12,909 nt of DNA, taken from an uncultured Collinsella sp. (GTDB taxonomy: Bacteria; Actinomycetota; Coriobacteriia; Coriobacteriales; Coriobacteriaceae). The stretch's first letter is position 1, and every line of letters starts with the position of its first letter. The position numbers and the translations under genes are program-made. Under the pieces are notes generated by a model. It was given only the letters and a program-made list of their open reading frames with translations. It had not been told where the DNA came from and did no database searches. The stretch covers positions 1 through 12,909 of the forward strand of contig UQTR01000065.1 in NCBI GenBank assembly GCA_900544065.1. Reading direction: 5' to 3'. Shown here piece by piece: positions 1 to 6,339 of this stretch.

Positions 1-54
1 CTGGTGATCTCCGCCTTGAGAGGGCGGCGTCCTAAACCGCTAGACGAACGGGCC
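1..54 (-). tRNA. tRNA-Glu (anticodon CTC), 3' part missing
   Basis: Read on the minus strand, the sequence begins GGCCCGT at base 54 (5' acceptor arm) and continues through a D arm with the TAGCGGTTTAGGA pattern. The anticodon arm has stem CCGCC/GGCGG around the seven-base loop CTCTCAA, so the anticodon is CTC (window bases 18-20), which reads the Glu codon GAG. The window ends in the 5' side of the T arm (CACCAG), so the T loop, the 3' acceptor strand and any encoded CCA cannot be seen. It lies downstream of the CCA-adding enzyme gene on the same strand, but a candidate promoter lies between them, so it is probably transcribed separately. Confidence 0.9.
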
Positions 55-88
55 ACATGACATCTGCACTGCCGTGCTGCGAGGAAAT

Positions 89-117
89 ATATTACGGGAC
101 AAAAAACGTCAGCGCAA
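89..117 (-). promoter_or_regulatory. Candidate promoter of tRNA-Glu
   Basis: On the minus strand there is a TTGCGC hexamer (112-117), a 17-base spacer and TAATAT (89-94). The -10 box ends 34 bases before the tRNA 5' end at base 54. The -35 box matches the sigma70 consensus in only three positions; the spacer length and distance to the tRNA support it. The spacer contains a GGGACA motif (read on the plus strand) that is also found in two palindromes elsewhere in the window. Confidence 0.4.
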
Positions 118-181
118 GAAGAAATTCCAAATTGCCAAAAAATTGTCGGCAGGTTATGGAACACGCAGGTAAACTAGGTAG

Positions 182-1576
182 CTAATTCAAGTTAAGATGG
201 ACCAAAAGAGCTTCGCGATCGTTGGGAATGTTGTCTTCGATCACGGCGTCGAGGGCGGAGTTGAGAAGCTGCCCCAGTTCCGGCCCGGGCTTGACTCCAG
301 CACGGATCAGGTCGCCGCCGTTGATGGCGAGCATCTTGAGCGTATAGGGCTCCCCCGCCCTCAGCAGCTCGTGCGCCATCGCGCGCATCTCCTCAATCGT
401 CTCAACGTAATAGAAGCACGACGGGGCCTTGCCAAGTGTGTCGGCACGCTTAAGGTCCATGAGCTCGTCAATCAGGCGGGCCGTGTCGACGCCCTCACCC
501 GAAAGCGCGCGCATCATATTGAGCAGACAGGAGCGCTCGGGGCGCAGCGGCTTGTCATGGTATTTGATGAGCAGGCACACGTCGCGCACCAAGTCGTGCG
601 AGAGCGCCAGGCGATCCATAATGACGCGCGCTTTCTTGGCGCCGAGCTCGGGATGACCGTAGAAGTGTCCGCTGCCGGCGTGATCGACCGTAAAGCACTC
701 GGGCTTGGAGACATCGTGCAAAAACGCCGCCCACATAAGGCTCGACGATGGCGCGACGCCGTCGCACAGCGCCAGCTCCCCTGCCACCGTCAGCACACGG
801 GCGATATGCTCGTAGACGTTAAACGCATGATAGACACTGCGCTGATCAAACCCGCGACCCGCTGCCAACTCGGGCACAGCGGCACAGATGAGCTCGGGAT
901 AGCGAAGCATCGCGTCTCCCCCATGACCGGTCGAAAGAATGCCCTCGAGCTCAATACCCACACGCTCGCGCGCCACGGCATCGAGCAGCGGCGCGCGCTC
1001 GGCAAGCGCACGCTTGGTCTCGGGCTCAATCATAAAGTCCAGACGGCAGGCAAAGCGCACAGCACGCAGCATGCGCAGGGCGTCCTCGTTAAAGCGACGC
1101 TTGGGATCGCCGACAGCGCGAATCAGCTTGCGCTCCAAGTCACCCTGGCCGTCGTAGCGGTCGACAAGCCCGCGCTCGGGATGCCAGGCCATAGCGTTGA
1201 CGGTAAAGTCGCGGCGCGCCAGATCGTCCTCGAGCGAGGCGGCACGCTCCACACTCTGGGGATGGCGACCATCGGTGTAAAAGCCATCCAGACGGTACGT
1301 GGTGACCTCGATACGCTCGCCATCGGAAATAGCCGTGATTCCGCCAAATTTAATGCCCGACTCCACGACCGCAATATCAGCGGCCTCGAGCGCCGCCTTG
1401 GACTCCTGCCACAGACCGCTACAGCACATATCAACATCGTGGCTGGGGTACCCCATCAGGGCGTCGCGCACCCAACCGCCCACGTACCAAGCCTCAAGAC
1501 CAGCCGCCTCAAGCGCGCGCAGGACGCGCAGGGACGCATCGGACGGTTGAGTACCGTTGAGCGAAACATTGCACAT
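182..1576 (-). CDS. cca: CCA tRNA nucleotidyltransferase (class II) with HD domain
   Basis: This 464-residue protein adds or repairs the 3' CCA end of tRNAs in the cytoplasm, using CTP and ATP. The N-terminal polymerase-beta-type nucleotidyltransferase head has the GGWVRD motif (33-38) and the metal-binding pair DVD (47-49). The class II motifs RRDFTVNA (121-128) and RRFNEDALRMLRA (160-172), which serve nucleotide and tRNA handling, follow. The C-terminal half carries an HD phosphohydrolase-type domain (FLHD, H287-D288), as in many bacterial members. The ATG at 1574-1576 is preceded by AGGAGG (1585-1590) at eight bases, which fixes the start. The upstream kinase gene ends in a terminator at 1671-1707, so this gene should have its own promoter in 1591-1670; I could not identify one with confidence. 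A poly(A) polymerase is the main alternative in this superfamily. The HD domain and overall length favour the CCA enzyme. Confidence 0.93.
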   Translation of the reverse strand: MCNVSLNGTQPSDASLRVLRALEAAGLEAWYVGGWVRDALMGYPSHDVDMCCSGLWQESKAALEAADIAVVESGIKFGGITAISDGERIEVTTYRLDGFYTDGRHPQSVERAASLEDDLARRDFTVNAMAWHPERGLVDRYDGQGDLERKLIRAVGDPKRRFNEDALRMLRAVRFACRLDFMIEPETKRALAERAPLLDAVARERVGIELEGILSTGHGGDAMLRYPELICAAVPELAAGRGFDQRSVYHAFNVYEHIARVLTVAGELALCDGVAPSSSLMWAAFLHDVSKPECFTVDHAGSGHFYGHPELGAKKARVIMDRLALSHDLVRDVCLLIKYHDKPLRPERSCLLNMMRALSGEGVDTARLIDELMDLKRADTLGKAPSCFYYVETIEEMRAMAHELLRAGEPYTLKMLAINGGDLIRAGVKPGPELGQLLNSALDAVIEDNIPNDREALLVHLNLN

Positions 1577-1670
1577 GCCTATGGCCTCCTGCGACTATCA
1601 AATTGGCTATCGATTGCGTCTGCAAGAAGTCTAGCAAGAAACAGCCTCCACTGCACACGCAAGTCCGATA

Positions 1671-1707
1671 AACAAAAACGCATCCGTCCTAGTCTAAGAC
1701 GGATGCG
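1671..1707 (-). terminator. Rho-independent terminator after the first kinase gene
   Basis: On the minus strand a perfect 10-bp stem, CGCATCCGTC/GACGGATGCG (1698-1707 and 1679-1688), closes a nine-base loop. TTTTTGTT (1671-1678) follows directly. It starts about 33 bases after the stop codon of the kinase gene at 1741. Confidence 0.92.
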
Positions 1708-1740
1708 AAATAATCAAACTATTCAGACAAGGTGCCGGAA

Positions 1741-2673
1741 CTAGCAGACCTGGCGAACCTCAATGTGCTTCTTATATTCGTCCACCTTGGCAAAATCGCC
1801 CAGACCGGGGCACTCGACCACGTTGGCGCCGGTGGCCATCGACAGACGGAGGGCATCCTCGACGCGCTCGGGGGCGTCGTGCCACACGGACAGGAAGGCG
1901 GCCAGCGAGGAATCGCCGGCGCAGACGGTCGACAGCAGCTTGACGTCGAAGGTGCGGTTGGCAAACCAGATATGCTCGCCGTTGGAGAAGTACGCACCGG
2001 CGCCACCGAGGGTCAGCAGCACGTTCTTGGCGCCCTTGGCGTGCAGCTCGGCCATCGCGCCCTTGACGGACTCGTCGTCGCCACCGCTCACCTTAATGCC
2101 AAAGATGTCGAGCAGCTCGTCGTCATTGGGCTTGATCAGCAGCGGCTCCATGGCAATGAGGTCTGCCAGCTGATGGCTCGAGATGTCGAGGACGAACTCG
2201 GCCCCCTTGGCCTTGACGCGGCGCAGGACCTCGGCCAAGAAGCCCTCGGAAGTGTTGGGAGGCAGCGAGCCACTAATGACCAGGCAGGTCATGTCATCGA
2301 GCGAATCGATAAGCTCAAACATCTCCTGCTCGTTGGCCTCGTTGATGGCGGCACCGGCGTTGACCATGTTGTACTCGGTGTCGGGTCCGGCATTGAGGAA
2401 CACGTTGACGCGCGTGATGCCGTCGGTCCACACGGGCTTGACGGGCACGCCCAGGGCCTCGGCGCCCTTAACGATAAACTCGCCCGAGAAGCCGGCGAAA
2501 AAGCCCAGGATCGTGGTGTCGACACCGTAGTGATCGAGGGTGAACGAGACGTTGAGACCCTTGCCGTTGGGCGTGTAGACGGCGTTACGGGTACGCGTGA
2601 CGGTGTTGGCAGCAAGGCCGTCGCAGGCGATGTTGTAGTCAATGGCAGGATTTGCAGTGAGCGTGTAAATCAT
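1741..2673 (-). CDS. fruK: 1-phosphofructokinase-type PfkB kinase (paralogue 1)
   Basis: This ribokinase/PfkB-family kinase of 310 residues most likely phosphorylates fructose-1-phosphate to fructose-1,6-bisphosphate with ATP. The N-terminus MIYTLTANPAID is typical of FruK/LacC proteins. Visible motifs are D12, NGKGLNVS (36-43, with the substrate-binding Asn at 41), TDGITR (83-88), SGSLPP (134-139), KPNDDE (181-186) and CAGD (251-254), where D254 is the expected catalytic base. Family members usually have GAGD, so C251 is unusual. A GTG 15 bases upstream could add five residues. The ATG at 2671-2673 is preferred because it begins at the family's usual N-terminus and has AAAGGA six bases upstream. 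The other PfkB gene starts at 3795 and ends in a terminator, so this gene should have its own promoter; TATACT at 2708-2713 is a possible -10 box without a good -35. Tagatose-6-phosphate kinase is the main alternative. The neighbouring fructose PTS favours FruK. Confidence 0.85.
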   Translation of the reverse strand: MIYTLTANPAIDYNIACDGLAANTVTRTRNAVYTPNGKGLNVSFTLDHYGVDTTILGFFAGFSGEFIVKGAEALGVPVKPVWTDGITRVNVFLNAGPDTEYNMVNAGAAINEANEQEMFELIDSLDDMTCLVISGSLPPNTSEGFLAEVLRRVKAKGAEFVLDISSHQLADLIAMEPLLIKPNDDELLDIFGIKVSGGDDESVKGAMAELHAKGAKNVLLTLGGAGAYFSNGEHIWFANRTFDVKLLSTVCAGDSSLAAFLSVWHDAPERVEDALRLSMATGANVVECPGLGDFAKVDEYKKHIEVRQVC

Positions 2674-2800
2674 GAATGTTCCTTTCACGAAGTAACGTGT
2701 TGATGAAAGTATATTCCACCCATCGGTAAAAGGCTAGGACAACTCGGTGAACGGTGTGGAAGCGATGAAGTACGGCAGAACATCTCTCTCCAATGACGGA

Positions 2801-2834
2801 ACAAAATAGGCGCCCCAGCCGAAACCGGGGCGCC
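2801..2834 (-). terminator. Rho-independent terminator after the second kinase gene
   Basis: On the minus strand the 8-bp stem GGCGCCCC/GGGGCGCC (2827-2834 and 2809-2816) closes a ten-base loop and is followed by TATTTTGT (2801-2808). It lies 28 bases past the stop codon of the kinase gene at 2863. The T run is interrupted, but placement and stem strength fit well. Confidence 0.85.
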
Positions 2835-2862
2835 GCATGCGCACGAATATGTCGCGTTTCGA

Positions 2863-3795
2863 TTACTGACGATCGAGCTTGCGGACAGCAACGCGCTTGC
2901 TGTACTCGTCGACGTGACCGAAGTCGCCGATGCCGACGGACTCGGCAACGTTGGCGCCGGTGGCCATAGCGAGCTTCATGGCCTCCTCGACGTTGTCGCG
3001 ATCCCTGTACCACTTGTGCAGGAAAGCAGCGAGGGTGCAGTCGCCGGCGCAGACAGAAGAAACCAGCTTGATGTTGAACTCACGCTTGGCGTACCAAATA
3101 TCCTCGCCGTTGGAGAAGTAAGCGTCGCCGCGGCTACCACGGGTGAGCAGCACGTTCTGAACGCCAGCGTCGTGAGCCATCTTCATGGCAACGCGGACCT
3201 CGTCGTCGGTGTCGACCGGCACGCCGAAGATGGCCTTCATCTCGTGATGGTTCGGCTTGATGAGCAGCGGCTTCTTGTGAGCGAGCTCCTTGAGCTTGTC
3301 GGAGGACAGGTCCAGGACGACGTCGGCGCCACGAGCCTGAGCGTGCTCCATGACCTGAGCCAGGAAGTCGGGCGTAGCTTTGGGAGGCACGGAGCCGGAA
3401 ACGATCAGGCACTCGAGATCGCCCGCGGTGTCCAGGATGTTGTAGAGCTCCTCCTGGTGCTGCGGCGTGATCGGAGCACCCGGGTTCAGGATGCCGTACT
3501 CGTGCTGGCCATCGTTGACGTAGGTGTTAATGCGCGTGATACCGTCGGTCCAGACCGGGCGGCAGAGGCAACCCAGGTTCATGACCTCCTCGACGATGAA
3601 CTTGCCCGTGAAGCCAGCGAAGAAGCCGAGCGCGACGGTGTCGACGCCCATCTTCTTAAAGGCGAAGGACACGTCGAGGCCCTTGCCGTTAGCCGTGTAG
3701 CTGGCCGAGCCGGTGCGGACGTTCTCGTCGGGCTCGAGCGGAGAGCTCGAAACCGTCATGTCGACAGCCGGGTTAGCGGTTAGCGTGTAGAACAT
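2863..3795 (-). CDS. fruK: 1-phosphofructokinase-type PfkB kinase (paralogue 2)
   Basis: A second 310-residue PfkB-family kinase, clearly paralogous to the gene at 1741-2673: same length, same N-terminus (MFYTLTANPAVD) and the same GFFAGF, VWTDGITR, AYFSNGE and VDEY blocks. The motif order is D12, NGKGLDVS (36-43), R88, SGSVPP (133-138), KPNHHE (180-185) and CAGD (249-252, catalytic base D252). Position 41 is Asp where the family, including paralogue 1, has the substrate-contacting Asn, so its substrate preference may differ. It probably phosphorylates fructose-1-phosphate or a related sugar phosphate. The ATG at 3793-3795 has AGGGGG eight bases upstream. It lies 74 bases downstream of ptsI on the same strand with no clear terminator between, so ptsH-ptsI-fruK is a plausible transcript ending at 2801. 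Family assignment is firm; the exact substrate is inferred from context. Confidence 0.82.
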   Translation of the reverse strand: MFYTLTANPAVDMTVSSSPLEPDENVRTGSASYTANGKGLDVSFAFKKMGVDTVALGFFAGFTGKFIVEEVMNLGCLCRPVWTDGITRINTYVNDGQHEYGILNPGAPITPQHQEELYNILDTAGDLECLIVSGSVPPKATPDFLAQVMEHAQARGADVVLDLSSDKLKELAHKKPLLIKPNHHEMKAIFGVPVDTDDEVRVAMKMAHDAGVQNVLLTRGSRGDAYFSNGEDIWYAKREFNIKLVSSVCAGDCTLAAFLHKWYRDRDNVEEAMKLAMATGANVAESVGIGDFGHVDEYSKRVAVRKLDRQ

Positions 3796-3796
3796 T

Positions 3797-3852
3797 TACA
3801 GTACCCCCTGTATATGTGAGGGCCGCGTGGCCGGCCCATTCCAACCACGCGG
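3797..3852 (-). promoter_or_regulatory. Intercistronic hairpins between ptsI and the second kinase
   Basis: The 74-base gap holds two hairpins. The larger has perfect 8-bp arms CCGCGTGG/CCACGCGG (3845-3852 and 3823-3830) with a 14-base loop and no following T run, so it is not a standard terminator. The smaller has 5-bp arms TACAG/CTGTA (3808-3812 and 3797-3801) and carries most of the Shine-Dalgarno GGGGG in its loop and stem. They could protect or process the transcript or modulate initiation; this is inference. Confidence 0.4.
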
Positions 3853-3869
3853 TTACCTCTGATACCAAA

Positions 3870-5573
3870 TTAGCGAGCTGCGGACTCAAGCAGTGCCTTG
3901 ACCTCGGCGGCGGTGTTGCAGGCGAGTGCCTTCTCGGCGAGCTCGTCGCACTCGGCCTTGGTCCACTGGCTGATGGTCTTGCGGGCGCGCAGGATCGACG
4001 GAGCGCTCATCGAGAACTCCTCCAGGCCCCAGCTGATCAGCAGCGGCTCGAGCAGCGGATCGGCAGCGGCCTCGCCGCACATACCGACCATGATACCGGC
4101 CTTAACGCCGCTCTCGATGATGTTCTTGAGCGAGCGGAGCACGGCGGGATAGTACACCTGGTACAGGTTGGAGATGGTGTCGTTGCCACGGTCGGCGCAC
4201 ATGGTGTAGCCGATAAGGTCGTTGGTGCCAATGGAGAAGAAGTCGGCGACCTCGGCCAGACGGTCTGCGAGCAGCGAAGCGGCGGGCGTCTCGACCATGA
4301 TGCCGACCTCGATGTTCTCGTTGAACTTGCGACCCTCTTCGGTCAGCTCGGCCTTGCACTGCTCGACGAGCTCCTTGACAGCCAAGACCTCCTCGACGCA
4401 GGTGACGAGCGGGATCATGATCTTGACGTCACCGAAGGCGCTAGCGCGCAGCAGAGCGCGGAGCTGGACCTTGTACTGGTCGGGATTGGCCAGGCAGTAA
4501 CGCACGGCGCGGAAGCCCATGAAGGGGTTGTCTTCCTTGACCATGTGCAGATACGGAATCTCCTTATCGCCGCCCACATCGAGCGTGCGGATGATGACCG
4601 GAGCACCCTTGAGCGCGCTGGCGACCTTGCGGTAGGCGTTGAACTGCTCCTCCTCGGAAGGAAGCTCAGCGGAGTCCATGAACAGGAACTCGGAGCGGAA
4701 CAGGCCGATGGCCTCGGCGTCATGATCGAGCGCGTTGGGCACATCATCGGGGTTACCGATGTTGCAGGCGATGATCTTCTTGATGCCGTCGGCAGTCACA
4801 GAAGGCTTGCCGCGGAAGGCCTCGAGGGCCGCCTTCTCGGCAGCGAAGGCCTCGGCCTTGGCGGTGTAAGCGGCAAGCGTCTCCTCGTCGGGATCAGCCT
4901 CGACAACACCCTTGCCACCGTCGACGACAACGGTCATGCCGTTGCGCAGTGCGGTGCAGCTGTTGGAAACCGAAAGGACAGCCGGGATCTCGAGGGCACG
5001 AGCGATGATCGCGGAGTGCGACGTGCGGCCACCGGTCTCGGTGACGATACCGGCAACGTGCGCCTTATCGATCGTGGCGGTCATGGACGGCGTAAGGTCG
5101 TGCACGACAACGACGGTGTTCTCGGGCAGGACGGAGAGGTCGACGACCTCCTTGCCCAGCAGCTCGGCCAGAATACCGGTGCGGATATCGGCGATGTCGG
5201 CCGCACGCAGACGGAACATCTCGTCGTCCATGGACAGGAACATGTTCTCGAACATGGTCGAGGTGTCCATGAGCGCCTGCTCGGCGCAGGTGCCGCCGTC
5301 AATGGCGGCGTTGATGGCATCGGTCATGCCCGGGTCCTGAGCCAGGACAATGTGTCCGCTCATGATCTCGGCCTCGGCCTCGCCCACCGTCTCCTTCATG
5401 TGGTCGGCCTGAGCCTGGGTCTTCTCGCAGAAGACCGAAAGAGCGGACTGATAGCGCTCCTTCTCTGCTGCCGAATCAGCAACCTCGTGCGGCTCAAACG
5501 TCAAGTCGGGATCGACGGCGACCATGACGGTGCCGATACCGATGCCCTCGGAAGCGTTGACTCCCTGATACAT
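3870..5573 (-). CDS. ptsI: PTS enzyme I (phosphoenolpyruvate-protein phosphotransferase)
   Basis: Cytoplasmic enzyme I takes phosphate from PEP onto a histidine and passes it to HPr, starting phosphate flow for all PTS sugars. From the chosen start it has 567 residues, normal for the family. The N-terminal HPr-binding and phosphohistidine region leads to GGRTSHSAIIAR (181-192) with active His186. The C-terminal PEP-binding barrel shows TLDVGGDKEIPYL (330-342), NPFMGFRAVR (349-358), the FSIGTNDL block (446-453) and GMCGE (497-501) with catalytic Cys499. The usual NDLTQYT is NDLIGYT here, a minor variant. Two more in-frame ATGs lie upstream (5579 and 5627). The ATG at 5573 is preferred because AGAGGA (5580-5585) sits six bases away, whereas it touches the ATG at 5579. 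It is 133 bases downstream of ptsH, with a terminator-like hairpin between. Confidence 0.97.
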   Translation of the reverse strand: MYQGVNASEGIGIGTVMVAVDPDLTFEPHEVADSAAEKERYQSALSVFCEKTQAQADHMKETVGEAEAEIMSGHIVLAQDPGMTDAINAAIDGGTCAEQALMDTSTMFENMFLSMDDEMFRLRAADIADIRTGILAELLGKEVVDLSVLPENTVVVVHDLTPSMTATIDKAHVAGIVTETGGRTSHSAIIARALEIPAVLSVSNSCTALRNGMTVVVDGGKGVVEADPDEETLAAYTAKAEAFAAEKAALEAFRGKPSVTADGIKKIIACNIGNPDDVPNALDHDAEAIGLFRSEFLFMDSAELPSEEEQFNAYRKVASALKGAPVIIRTLDVGGDKEIPYLHMVKEDNPFMGFRAVRYCLANPDQYKVQLRALLRASAFGDVKIMIPLVTCVEEVLAVKELVEQCKAELTEEGRKFNENIEVGIMVETPAASLLADRLAEVADFFSIGTNDLIGYTMCADRGNDTISNLYQVYYPAVLRSLKNIIESGVKAGIMVGMCGEAAADPLLEPLLISWGLEEFSMSAPSILRARKTISQWTKAECDELAEKALACNTAAEVKALLESAAR

Positions 5574-5623
5574 TCCCATTCCTCTCTCCGTGTCATGTGA
5601 TAAAGCGTTTTGCCATATCCATG

Positions 5624-5661
5624 ACAAAAGAGCGCAGCTACCTTACAACAGGTCACTGCGC
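5624..5661 (-). terminator. Terminator-like hairpin (possible attenuator) between ptsH and ptsI
   Basis: On the minus strand, GCGCAG...ACCT pairs with AGGT...CTGCGC (outer arms 5656-5661 and 5632-5637; inner arms 5651-5654 and 5640-5643) around the loop GTTGTA. One T-G wobble and one mismatch separate the two stem segments. It is followed by TCTTTTGTC. This looks like an intrinsic terminator of moderate strength, about 45 bases after the ptsH stop and about 50 before the ptsI start. It could let part of the transcript end after ptsH, giving more HPr than enzyme I. Confidence 0.6.
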
Positions 5662-5706
5662 CCCCAAATATGAACTTAGTTGTTCAACATGCGACCCGTT
5701 TGAGTT

Positions 5707-5970
5707 CTACTCGCCAAGACCGCTCTTGATGAGCTCGATGGCAGCAGCCAGAGCCTCGGCCTCGTCAGCGCCGTCGCACTTTACCTCGACCTCGGTGCCG
5801 CAGGGGATACCAGCAGCCATGAGGGCCATCGGGGACTTGCCGTTGACCTCCTTCTCGGGGGTGACGACCGTCACGTCACAGGCGTACTTGCCCATGGTGG
5901 AGGCGAACAGACCAGCCGGACGCATGTGCAGACCCTGAGGATTAACGAGGGTAGCCTTCTCAGAAACCAT
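5707..5970 (-). CDS. ptsH: HPr phosphocarrier protein
   Basis: HPr is the small cytoplasmic shuttle that carries phosphate from enzyme I (His186 here) to the EIIA domains of sugar permeases. The 87-residue product has the standard length. NPQGLHMRPAG (10-20) contains the phosphorylated His15. NGKSPMALMAA (43-53) contains Ser46, the position targeted by HPr kinase in Firmicutes. The residue after Ser46 is Pro rather than the usual Ile. A longer frame extends upstream to 6027, but the ATG at 5968-5970 has AAGGAG (5977-5982) at six bases and gives the canonical N-terminus. It is the first gene of a likely ptsH-ptsI-kinase unit. The terminator at 6422-6456 separates it from the permease gene upstream. 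Confidence 0.97.
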   Translation of the reverse strand: MVSEKATLVNPQGLHMRPAGLFASTMGKYACDVTVVTPEKEVNGKSPMALMAAGIPCGTEVEVKCDGADEAEALAAAIELIKSGLGE

Positions 5971-6034
5971 AATTGACTCCTTTTTGTGTTTAACCCCTGT
6001 CATGCATGTGGCAGGAGTCAGATTCACGACGTTG

Positions 6035-6065
6035 TTTATATTAACTCACATCAAACGGTTTTTCA
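6035..6065 (-). promoter_or_regulatory. Weak candidate promoter of ptsH
   Basis: On the minus strand, overlapping -10-like hexamers TAATAT (6038-6043) and TATAAA (6035-6040) lie about 65 bases before the ptsH start. The best -35 candidate is TGAAAA (6060-6065), 16 or 19 bases away depending on the -10 chosen; it is poor. A promoter is expected here because the permease gene upstream ends in a strong terminator. Confidence 0.25.
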
Positions 6066-6107
6066 TTGTGTTTCACACGAATTGTTGGACAGATGTCGTA
6101 TCCCTGC

Positions 6108-6236
6108 GCTCGCCCGCCGGGCGGGGCGGTTAAGTTTGCTGCTCTACAGTCCTGCGCAAGACGGAAAGCACATTAAGTGCTTTCCTTTGCGTGCGGAACT
6201 CGCGACAAACTTAATCGCCCAGCCCGGCGGGCGAGC
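6108..6236. repeat. 129-base nested inverted repeat
   Basis: The outer 31-base arms (6108-6138 and 6206-6236) begin GCTCGCCCGCCGGGC and end TTAAGTTTG. They are reverse complements except at two positions. Inside, CGCAA/TTGCG (near 6155-6159 and 6187-6191) flank a perfect 9-bp hairpin GGAAAGCAC/GTGCTTTCC (6163-6171 and 6177-6185) with loop ATTAA. The element could fold into one long rod as RNA or single-stranded DNA. No T run follows on either strand, so it is not a plain terminator. TGC occurs directly outside both ends, a possible but weak 3-base duplication. It could be a miniature mobile element, a structured RNA or an mRNA stability element; the sequence does not decide. Confidence 0.75.
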
Positions 6237-6339
6237 TGCGGAAACTCGGTCGATCCAGAGTAATGTCGGCTGAAAAGAATTCTGGCTGATGAACTGTTCG
6301 CGATAAAGACTCGATAGGTAGCCCCCTCTATGCCCTTTT

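Noticed and set aside
182..1576. A functional link between the CCA enzyme gene and the neighbouring tRNA-Glu
   Set aside because: They are on the same strand, but the tRNA has a plausible promoter of its own and the enzyme serves all tRNAs. Adjacency is probably coincidence.
197..1744. A 515-codon plus-strand open frame opposite cca
   Set aside because: No recognisable domain. It overlaps the cca gene completely and runs through the terminator at 1671-1707.
3816..5600. A 594-codon plus-strand open frame opposite ptsI
   Set aside because: Its translation is low-complexity, rich in Gly, Asp, Leu and Val, with no known motif. It mirrors the third-position GC bias of ptsI, whose own motifs are unambiguous. 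No ribosome site was seen.
5986..6273. A possible 95-residue small protein in the gap upstream of ptsH
   Set aside because: No ribosome site, no known motif, and its 3' half is simply the nested inverted repeat read through.
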